11,230 nt of DNA, from the NCBI GenBank assembly GCA_022013205.1, contig JAKLQT010000174.1, forward strand, positions 1 through 11,230, written 5' to 3'. Below the pieces are notes generated by a model that made no database searches, was not told where the DNA came from, and was given only the letters and a program-made list of their open reading frames with translations. Made by a program: the position numbers and the translations under genes. Every line of letters begins with the position of its first letter. Position 1 is the first letter of the stretch. This DNA comes from Candidatus Omnitrophota bacterium (lineage in GTDB: Bacteria > Omnitrophota > Gorgyraeia > B26-G9). Positions 1 through 5,171 of the stretch are shown here, piece by piece.

Positions 1-495
1 AGCCCGGCGCATTATCTCCGCATTACTTACCGGCTTTCCGTCATCAGAAAGCGCCACGACACCCGCGTCTTTCAGGTCTCCTATTTCAGATAATTCCTCT
101 CCATAAGAACCTTTGGTTATTGCTCCCACAGGCAGAACATTGATCAAGCCGGCCTTTTTACTCTGAGATATTATAAACTCAACCACACCCCGGTTATCTA
201 TCACAGGATTTGTATTGGGCATACAGCAGACAGTTGTAAAACCTCCGGCTGCCGCCGCCTTGCTGCCGCTTAAAATAGTTTCCTTATATTCAAAGCCCGG
301 CTCACGCAAATGAGCATGAAGGTCAATAAAACCCGCGGCTGCTACTAAATTTTTCGCCTCAAATACATCCGCGCCATTTTCTTTTATATTTTTAGCGATT
401 TTCGCGATCTTTTCGCCTTCTATAAGAATATCAAGCGTATCGTCTATCTTTGATTTCGCGTCGATCACTCTTACGTTTTTTATAATTAAACTCAT
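1..495 (-). CDS. pyrC: Dihydroorotase, N-terminal 165 residues (partial, runs off the left edge)
   Basis: Dihydroorotase is the zinc amidohydrolase that interconverts N-carbamoyl-L-aspartate and L-dihydroorotate, the third step of de novo UMP synthesis in the cytoplasm. The frame is open from the ATG at 495 to the window edge, giving 165 residues with no stop. The start of the TIM barrel carries the metal motif DLHAHLREPG (residues 58-67; metal ligands H60 and H62). The family usually has HVH here, so HAH is a mild variant. Further family marks are CMPNTNPVID (91-100) and ALSDDGKPV (148-156), whose Asp is the conserved metal-bridging region. The length up to this Asp matches the class I/type PyrC of Bacillus. 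The start is set by AGGAG 7 nt upstream, inside the end of pyrB; only one base separates the pyrB stop from this ATG (TAA-G-ATG). It is the third gene of the PyrR-controlled operon. The remaining catalytic residues lie outside the window. Confidence 0.97.
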   Translation of the reverse strand, partial: MSLIIKNVRVIDAKSKIDDTLDILIEGEKIAKIAKNIKENGADVFEAKNLVAAAGFIDLHAHLREPGFEYKETILSGSKAAAAGGFTTVCCMPNTNPVIDNRGVVEFIISQSKKAGLINVLPVGAITKGSYGEELSEIGDLKDAGVVALSDDGKPVSNAEIMRRA

Positions 496-496
496 C

Positions 497-1447
497 TTAT
501 GACTCCTGCCCCTCTTCTTCCGCCTGGGCCTGGCAAACCAGATATAATACAGCCATTCTAACCGCTATCCCATTGGTAACCTGTTCAAGAATCACGGAAA
601 ATGAACCGTCCGCGACATCAGGGGTTATTTCAATTCCCCTATTCATCGGCCCCGGATGCATGATCAGCACATCATCTTTGGCGTACTTTTCCAGCTTCTC
701 CTTACTCACCCCGTACCGCATCGCGTATTCGCGCAAGGAAGGAAACAACCCCGCTTTCTGGCGTTCCCTTTGTATGCGCAAAATATTCACTACATCCGCG
801 TTTTCCAAGGCCTGAGGCAGGCTGGTTGTCACATTAACGCCCATTTTTTCAATGCCTTTAGGGATTAGCGTTCTCGGCCCGCATAAGGTTATACGCGCTC
901 CCAGTTTTTTTAATCCCCAGATATTGCTGCGGGCTACTCTTGAATGGGATATATCACCGATAATCGACACGTTAAGCCCTTTGATCCTGCCCTTTTTTTC
1001 TTTTATCGTAAATATATCAAGCAAGCCTTGAGTAGGGTGTTCGTGGCAGCCGTCACCGGCATTAATAATAGATGGGCCCACGCAGTTTGATAAAGCCTGT
1101 GCAATACCGCTTGCCGGATGCCTGATGATTATCGCGTCAACCTGCATTGCCTCAATATTTTTTATAGTATCCTTTACAGTCTCTCCCTTTTTGACCGCAC
1201 TTGTCGATGTTGATATATTCAAAGTATCCGCGCTTAGCCTTTTTGCCGCCAATTCAAAACTAGAACGCGTTCTGGTAGATGGCTCAAAGAAAAATAGTAC
1301 TATTGTCTTTCCCCTTAAAGTAGGGACCTTCTTAACCTGACGAGTTGAAATTTCTTTAAAAGATACCGCAGTTTCAAGGATTAAGTCTATTTCATCCTTG
1401 CTTAAAACTTCAAGCCCTATAAGATCTTTTTTCGTCCATCCGTTCAT
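497..1447 (-). CDS. pyrB: Aspartate carbamoyltransferase catalytic subunit
   Basis: This enzyme condenses carbamoyl phosphate with L-aspartate to give N-carbamoyl-aspartate, the committed step of pyrimidine synthesis. At 316 residues it is the normal length for a catalytic chain. The carbamoyl-phosphate loop FFEPSTRTRSSFE is at 52-64 (STRTR 57-61) and the mobile-loop Lys region SAVKKGE at 83-89. HPTQGLLDIFTI is at 137-148, and the aspartate-domain HPGPMNRGIE at 264-273. All signature residues are intact. No regulatory chain (pyrI) is fused or encoded next to it, which fits the type controlled by PyrR at the RNA level, although an unlinked pyrI cannot be excluded. It starts one base after the pyrR stop (TAA-G-ATG), with AAAGGA as ribosome binding site inside the pyrR 3' end, so translation is probably coupled. 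The product feeds the dihydroorotase encoded next. Confidence 0.98.
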   Translation of the reverse strand: MNGWTKKDLIGLEVLSKDEIDLILETAVSFKEISTRQVKKVPTLRGKTIVLFFFEPSTRTRSSFELAAKRLSADTLNISTSTSAVKKGETVKDTIKNIEAMQVDAIIIRHPASGIAQALSNCVGPSIINAGDGCHEHPTQGLLDIFTIKEKKGRIKGLNVSIIGDISHSRVARSNIWGLKKLGARITLCGPRTLIPKGIEKMGVNVTTSLPQALENADVVNILRIQRERQKAGLFPSLREYAMRYGVSKEKLEKYAKDDVLIMHPGPMNRGIEITPDVADGSFSVILEQVTNGIAVRMAVLYLVCQAQAEEEGQES

Positions 1448-1448
1448 C

Positions 1449-2000
1449 TTAATCCTTTTCTTTAACTAACAGCACTACTTCTTCTTTATCATCAACCTCT
1501 TTGAGCTTAACTTCAACACTTTCAGTTAAGGTTGTCGGCACATTTTTTCCCACATAGTCAGCTCTAATAGGTAATTCCCGATGCCCTCGATCCACTAAAA
1601 CAGCAAGCTGTATATTCTTAGGGCGTCCTAAGTCTATAAGCTCATCAAGGGCACATCTTATTGTCCTGCCGGTAAAAAGCACATCGTCTACTAATACCAC
1701 TATTTTGTCATTTATATCAAAATCTATCAAAGTACTGTGAACCACAGGACAGGTATCAATCATAGTCAGATCATCACGATAAAGCGTAATATCAAGTATC
1801 CCTTCAGGAATTTCATTACCGTCAATCTCCTTGATCATCTGAGCTATACGGCTAGCCAGATAAGCACCTCTTTTGCGAATTCCTACTATTACAATTTCCT
1901 TTGTACCCTTGTTTCTCTCTAAAATCTCATGACTTATACGCATTAGAGTGCGTTTAATCATCTGTTCATCCATTAATTTTGATTTCTCTTTTAGCGTCAT
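1449..2000 (-). CDS. pyrR: PyrR, bifunctional pyr attenuation regulator / uracil phosphoribosyltransferase
   Basis: PyrR binds a conserved hairpin in pyr mRNA when UMP is high and switches off expression; many members also convert uracil and PRPP to UMP. The 183-residue protein has the standard length. It shows the PRPP-binding loop VLVDDVLFTGRT (102-113), GIRKRGAYLA (40-49), and the family-typical segment LAVLVDRGHRELPIRADYVG (132-151). These follow Bacillus PyrR closely, so identity is secure; residual UPRTase activity is inferred from the intact PRPP loop. The start is fixed by AAGGAG at 2008-2013, 7 nt before the ATG; the in-frame ATGs at codons 10 and 14 lack such a site. It heads pyrRBC and its target RNA is visible upstream at 2261-2280, so the operon is autoregulated. 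It is separated from the attenuator by about 190 nt containing a repeat-like block. Confidence 0.97.
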   Translation of the reverse strand: MTLKEKSKLMDEQMIKRTLMRISHEILERNKGTKEIVIVGIRKRGAYLASRIAQMIKEIDGNEIPEGILDITLYRDDLTMIDTCPVVHSTLIDFDINDKIVVLVDDVLFTGRTIRCALDELIDLGRPKNIQLAVLVDRGHRELPIRADYVGKNVPTTLTESVEVKLKEVDDKEEVVLLVKEKD

Positions 2001-2007
2001 TTATAGT

Positions 2008-2013
2008 CTCCTT
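2008..2013 (-). promoter_or_regulatory. pyrR ribosome binding site
   Basis: AAGGAG lies 7 nt before the pyrR ATG and decides this start over the later in-frame ATGs. The same hexamer with the same spacing precedes the leader peptide at 2247, so the two starts in the transcript have near-identical initiation signals. Confidence 0.85.
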
Positions 2014-2030
2014 GTTGATAAATCCTATTT

Positions 2031-2159
2031 TTCGTGTCTTTCGTAGTTTAAGTATATATTATTTCTTACCTCCGTGCCCTCTGCCCGCCTCGCCGTATTC
2101 CGACAGGCGAGGTCTCGCCACGCTTTTTGGCGGATGTGCTCTGTGTTTAATTCTTTCAT
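2031..2159. repeat. Non-coding repeat-like block (CACAGAG-type) with two hairpins
   Basis: On the minus strand this block begins GAAAGAATTAAACACAGAGC and ends with GACACGAAA, with GGCAGAGGGCACGGAGG in between. Runs of this CACAGAG/CACGGAG type are, to my knowledge, dispersed intergenic elements in many environmental bacteria, often flanking GxxExxY-family genes; no such ORF is present here. The centre is GC-rich, unlike its AT-rich flanks, and holds two hairpins. One has arms 2088-2094 and 2106-2112 (GGCGAGG/CCTCGCC, 11-nt loop); the other has arms 2116-2120 and 2128-2132 (CGCCA/TGGCG). Neither is followed by a U-run, so they are not intrinsic terminators. The block lies in the 5' untranslated RNA between the attenuator and pyrR. 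That it is repeated elsewhere in the genome is inferred, since only one copy is in the window. Confidence 0.45.
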
Positions 2160-2187
2160 AACCTTTTATTTTTGACACTACCGATTT

Positions 2188-2238
2188 AAAAAAAACCTGC
2201 TATTTTGCCGGTTTCTTTACGCAAAATAAGCAGGTTTT
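2188..2238 (-). terminator. pyr operon attenuator (intrinsic terminator overlapping the leader peptide)
   Basis: On the minus strand, CCTGCTTATTTTGC (2234-2221) pairs with GCAAAATAGCAGG (2208-2196), with one bulged A and a 12-nt loop (2220-2209). The 3' arm runs straight into eight U residues (2195-2188), and the A-run before the 5' arm can extend the stem. This is a textbook rho-independent terminator placed about 190 nt before pyrR. Both arms are built from leader-peptide codons: the 5' arm spans about codons 4-9 and the 3' arm contains the last two codons plus the UAG. A translating ribosome and the folded terminator are therefore mutually exclusive. A terminated transcript would be about 105-110 nt. 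Confidence 0.92.
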
Positions 2239-2247
2239 GAATTTCAT
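2200..2247 (-). CDS. 15-residue pyr leader peptide (MKFKTCLFCVKKPAK)
   Basis: An ATG at 2247 with AAGGAG 7 nt upstream opens a 15-codon frame ending in TAG at 2202-2200. The stop falls inside the 3' arm of the attenuator, so a ribosome finishing this frame covers the loop and 5' arm and would prevent termination. The peptide itself looks like a by-product. It shows no run of rare or regulatory codons and no signal sequence; its CxxC (C6, C9) follows from the hairpin sequence and probably means nothing. Coding status rests on the strong initiation site, the fit of the stop to the hairpin, and the adjacent PyrR site. No homologue is claimed. The alternative is a chance frame, with PyrR acting through RNA folding only. 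Confidence 0.75.
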   Translation of the reverse strand: MKFKTCLFCVKKPAK

Positions 2248-2254
2248 TTTAGTT

Positions 2255-2260
2255 CTCCTT
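2255..2260 (-). promoter_or_regulatory. Leader-peptide ribosome binding site abutting the PyrR loop
   Basis: AAGGAG lies directly 3' of the last paired base of the PyrR-binding hairpin (2261), with no nucleotide between. A protein bound to that hairpin should hinder 30S binding here. A 6-bp alternative pairing, AAUAAG (2263-2258) with CUUAUU in the terminator 5' arm (2230-2225), is also possible and would work as a weak antiterminator. Confidence 0.8.
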
Positions 2261-2280
2261 ATTAGCCTCTCAGGACTAAT
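2261..2280 (-). promoter_or_regulatory. PyrR-binding RNA hairpin
   Basis: The transcript reads AGUCCUGAGAGGCU at 2277-2264, matching every position of the PyrR-binding consensus ARUCCNGNGAGGYU. It is flanked by complementary ATTAG and CTAAT (2280-2276 and 2265-2261), which form the lower stem under the conserved purine-rich loop. It lies about 15 nt after the predicted transcription start and before the leader peptide. Only one copy was found in the operon region; Bacillus has three. Confidence 0.95.
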
Positions 2281-2301
2281 TTAAAGGGTTATTTCCATTT
2301 A

Positions 2302-2330
2302 AATTTAACACATAAACACGCTCTTGTCAA
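2302..2330 (-). promoter_or_regulatory. pyr operon promoter (sigma-70 type, extended -10)
   Basis: A perfect -35 TTGACA (2330-2325) is followed by a 17-nt spacer and TAAATT (2307-2302). TG one base before the -10 gives an extended -10 (TGTTAAATT). Transcription should start near 2296-2294, leaving the PyrR hairpin at the very 5' end of the RNA. The -35 box lies about 90 nt past the stop of the upstream chemoreceptor gene. Confidence 0.85.
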
Positions 2331-2341
2331 GGCTTTTTGGT

Positions 2342-2363
2342 AAACAAAGTTCGCGAAACAAAG
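2342..2363 (-). repeat. Short direct repeat upstream of the pyr promoter
   Basis: CTTTGTTT occurs twice (2363-2356 and 2349-2342) with a 14-nt period, separated by CGCGAA; the palindrome TTCGCGAA spans 2350-2357. It lies 12 nt upstream of the -35 box. It could be an activator or repressor site or simply AT-rich sequence; there is no further evidence. The rest of 2364-2418, between the chemoreceptor stop and this repeat, holds no recognisable element and no clear terminator. Confidence 0.25.
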
Positions 2364-2418
2364 AGAGCAAGGCGGTATATTTCAGCCCAGAGATCACTAA
2401 GCATTGTTTAAATTAAAG

Positions 2419-4392
2419 TTAAACACCGAATTTTTCGCTATTTTTTTTCAAAGTTTTAGCTAATTCAAACAATTTCTGCGCGGCGCCGGAAATCTGCTGC
2501 ATAGAAGCGGTTATTTCTTCAACAGAACTCGATACTGAATGTGTCGCCATAGAATTTTTCTCGGCGATAAGAGCGACCTCTCCCACTGTGTTTACAACCT
2601 TATCAATACCCTCAATCTGCTTATTGATTACCTCAGACATACTCAAAACCATTTTACTTGTTTCATCGGAAACATTCACTATTTCCCCCAATGCCTGGGA
2701 AGTCTTGCTAACAACTTTTTTCCCTTCACCAACCTGTTCATAACCATTTTCTATAGATAATACTGCTTTGCTGATTCCTTCCTGAATTCCTATAATAAGT
2801 GTATCGATCCTACTGGCAGCCTTAGCTGAGCCTTCGGCAAGTTTTTTTACCTCTTCGGCAACAACAGCAAATCCCCTGCCGTTTTCTCCGGCTCTAGCCG
2901 CTTCAATCGCCGCGTTTAGTGATAAAAGATTAGTCTGGCTGGCAAACGTAGTGATTGCCTCGGTAATCTGTCCTATTTCCTGAGACTTAACTCCAAGCAC
3001 ATTCATTGTCTGCACTGTTTCCGATACAATCAGGCTTATCTTCTCCATGATCTCTACAGTTTCCCGCGCGGCCACTTGTCCCTGCTTAGCCTGAGTTAAA
3101 GATTTTCCCGCAGCAACAGCGGTTTCATCCACAGTCTTTGCAACTCCTTTAGAACTATTTCCAATATGCTGCATTAACTGTGCTGTTTCCTCCGATCGTT
3201 GAGCCTGTGTTGTTATCCCTTTATTTATTTCCTGCAGCGTATTGGAAAAATCCATGGTTGTGGTACTAACCTGCTGCGTCGAAGTAGAGAAACTTTCGGC
3301 TGAATGTGTTACCTCTTCCGCTGTAACGCGCACCTGCACGACAATCTGTTTAATCGTGTCCATCAGTTGATTAAATGCTTCGGCAACCTGAGATGTTTCA
3401 TCACGAGAATTTATAATTATTTTCTGATTAAGATCACCCTTCCATTGGGATACCTGTTTCGAGAGGGATACTAGCGGAAGAGTCAGGCTCTGAGCAAAAA
3501 AGTATGCTGTCAAAGCCGCGATAATAGCCACCACCAGTAATAAAATAAACAGTATCGTTCGCATTTTATTCTGCGCCGCTTGGGATGCCTCATCGCTCAC
3601 ACCAACAATCACGTTAATAGGAGCACTATCCTTGCCGACAGAATATTCAAAAGTATTAAATTTAAAGGATTCCCCGTTAATTTCACACGCGTATATGCCC
3701 TTTTCTCTTACAAGCTGCTTTAATTTATTTCTAAAATTTTCTTTTATTTCTTCCGCAGCTTCTTCTTCCGAGAAATAAGAACCGGTTAATTCATTATTAT
3801 AAAAAAAAGCGATTCTGCTGAAAGTCTTAATTGATAATTCCCGGGCGAATTTGTCGCTCAGAAATCTTCCCAGCATCACAACCCCAACAGTCTCTCCAGC
3901 GCTTTTAAGCGGAGCAACTGCCCGTATCGCGTAACCGCGTTTACCGCTATCAACCCCTAACCCTATATCGCCTTGTAACGCGCGTTTAAAAATTTCCTGG
4001 TCTGCTTTGGAATCTCCGAAATCAAGCGGGGTTTCAACTCTTACCAGAACTTTTCCCGAAGCGTCAATAACCTGAAGCGCGTCAATATCTTCAAAAGAAA
4101 ACTCTTTCAATACAGCCAAAAGCTGCTTACGGTCACCGGTAGTTACAGTATAGGAAAGCGCGTCCTGTATATCTGGAATATTTTTAAATATACTAACGTA
4201 TGCTATTGCCCTGGTTTCAAACTCCTTAAATGTTGTACTTACATATTCCAGAACCTTATTAACCTCTTCTTGCCGCATCGTTTGCATAACAGACCTTACC
4301 TGTCCCAAAACAATAATATTCGTAACCACGAGAGGCACCAGAGCGATTCCAATTATTAAAAACGTTAGTTTTGCTCTAATACCGCTTAGCAT
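2419..4392 (-). CDS. Methyl-accepting chemotaxis protein with Cache-type periplasmic sensor
   Basis: A membrane chemoreceptor that would pass ligand signals to the CheA/CheW array. Order of parts in 657 residues: TM1 at about 9-30; a periplasmic sensor at about 31-278; TM2 at about 279-300; a HAMP linker at about 301-353; and a methyl-accepting coiled-coil domain to the end. The sensor contains LQVIDASGKVLVRVETP (106-122) and GYAIRAVAPL (153-162), typical of Cache sensors, probably dCache_3-like. The signalling tip is QTNLLSLNAAIEAARAGE (486-503), followed by GRGFAVVAEEVKKLAE, intact and close to consensus. No C-terminal CheR-tethering pentapeptide is present; the protein ends KNSEKFGV. The start is supported by AAGGAGG 5 nt upstream. 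Ligand unknown. No other chemotaxis gene is in the window. It lies downstream of a porin and a secreted helical protein, separated by a strong hairpin, so it may share their transcript; a linked function is only inferred. Confidence 0.95.
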   Translation of the reverse strand: MLSGIRAKLTFLIIGIALVPLVVTNIIVLGQVRSVMQTMRQEEVNKVLEYVSTTFKEFETRAIAYVSIFKNIPDIQDALSYTVTTGDRKQLLAVLKEFSFEDIDALQVIDASGKVLVRVETPLDFGDSKADQEIFKRALQGDIGLGVDSGKRGYAIRAVAPLKSAGETVGVVMLGRFLSDKFARELSIKTFSRIAFFYNNELTGSYFSEEEAAEEIKENFRNKLKQLVREKGIYACEINGESFKFNTFEYSVGKDSAPINVIVGVSDEASQAAQNKMRTILFILLLVVAIIAALTAYFFAQSLTLPLVSLSKQVSQWKGDLNQKIIINSRDETSQVAEAFNQLMDTIKQIVVQVRVTAEEVTHSAESFSTSTQQVSTTTMDFSNTLQEINKGITTQAQRSEETAQLMQHIGNSSKGVAKTVDETAVAAGKSLTQAKQGQVAARETVEIMEKISLIVSETVQTMNVLGVKSQEIGQITEAITTFASQTNLLSLNAAIEAARAGENGRGFAVVAEEVKKLAEGSAKAASRIDTLIIGIQEGISKAVLSIENGYEQVGEGKKVVSKTSQALGEIVNVSDETSKMVLSMSEVINKQIEGIDKVVNTVGEVALIAEKNSMATHSVSSSVEEITASMQQISGAAQKLFELAKTLKKNSEKFGV

Positions 4393-4486
4393 TCAGGCCT
4401 CCTTCTTTCGGTTCATCGCAGCTTTTTATTTAACGATAATCATATAAAAACCGCGAATCGAATTATTTAATACAAACTGCTCGCTC

Positions 4487-4530
4487 TATGCCGGTGCTTT
4501 GGTTAAAATTGCAACCAAAGCACCGGCATA
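4487..4530. repeat. Perfect 18-bp inverted repeat between the helical-protein and chemoreceptor genes
   Basis: The arms at 4487-4504 (TATGCCGGTGCTTTGGTT) and 4513-4530 are perfect reverse complements with an 8-nt loop. In RNA this would be a very stable hairpin. It lies in the 170-nt gap after the stop at 4563. Neither strand shows a U-run after the stem (minus-strand continuation GAGCGAGCAG), so it is not a canonical intrinsic terminator. It may be a Rho-type 3' end, an mRNA-stability or processing element that sets the porin:chemoreceptor ratio, or a dispersed palindrome. No convincing promoter was found between it and the chemoreceptor start. Confidence 0.85.
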
Positions 4531-4562
4531 CTCGAAAATTGCCTATTTTTCCCTAAGAGAAA

Positions 4563-5156
4563 TCATAATATCCCAAAAATCTCTTTGTAGTTTTCGTCTA
4601 TATTTGCCATTCCTTTTTTAAGCATACTCATATCCGACTGCAAAACCGCTTTTGCCAAATGTCCCGTAAGAAGATCACTAAAGGCCTTTCGTATCTGACG
4701 GTCGCGTTCGAAATCCAGTTTTTTAGCTTGCGAAGAAACAACAAGATAGTCTAAGTATGCGATCTTCAGCCTCTCCTTAAGAATGTCCAAAGCAAGCTGT
4801 TCAGAAATACCTTCTTCCGTGGCATAAAAAACATCTTTTATGTCATAAAAGATAAGCGCAATAACAGCTTTCCTTGCTTTCTCTTTGTCTGCCGCATTCA
4901 CCGCATTTTGAATATCTGATTGCAAACTAGCTCCAAAACGCATATCCATCTTAGAGATAATCTCATCCAAATTATGCGACAGCTGCAGCACCTTGTTTAA
5001 GTTACCCTCGTCCAGCTGATTTATCATCTGCTGATAAATGTAGACTGAAGATATAGCCGCTTCTTCTCTATAGCTTTGGGCTCTTAACAATGAACAAGGA
5101 AGGAAAAACAGGCATACAAGCAATCCTATAAATATTGAAACTTTTTTTGCTCTCAT
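4563..5156 (-). CDS. Secreted alpha-helical protein of unknown function
   Basis: I do not recognise this 197-residue protein. It has a clear Sec signal peptide: basic MRAKK, a hydrophobic core at about 7-24, and probable cleavage after LLRA (about residue 26). The mature part of about 170 residues is rich in Leu, Lys, Asp and Glu with regular helical spacing, has no further membrane segment and shows no obvious catalytic motif. Mature Cys is absent; C15 and C21 lie in the signal region, and LPC is not a good lipobox. It is therefore probably a soluble periplasmic helical bundle. A good site (GGAGGGG, 6 nt upstream) fixes the start. It follows the porin by 15 nt and is almost certainly co-transcribed with it, so a role as periplasmic partner of the porin is plausible but unproven. 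Confidence 0.8.
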   Translation of the reverse strand: MRAKKVSIFIGLLVCLFFLPCSLLRAQSYREEAAISSVYIYQQMINQLDEGNLNKVLQLSHNLDEIISKMDMRFGASLQSDIQNAVNAADKEKARKAVIALIFYDIKDVFYATEEGISEQLALDILKERLKIAYLDYLVVSSQAKKLDFERDRQIRKAFSDLLTGHLAKAVLQSDMSMLKKGMANIDENYKEIFGIL

Positions 5157-5171
5157 CCTTATCCCCTCCGT

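Noticed and set aside
2031..2159. A second attenuator between the first one and pyrR
   Set aside because: The hairpins there are not followed by U-runs and no second PyrR loop was found.
4393..4480. A promoter, including a flagellar sigma-28 type, for the chemoreceptor
   Set aside because: AT-rich hexamers occur, but no pair has proper spacing and the sigma-28 -10 consensus is absent.
4487..4530. Reading the inverted repeat as an intrinsic terminator
   Set aside because: There is no U-run after the stem in either direction, so only the hairpin itself is claimed.
5092..5100. Lipobox in the secreted helical protein (LPC at residues 19-21)
   Set aside because: Pro before Cys does not fit the lipobox, and an ordinary signal-peptidase site follows at about residue 26.
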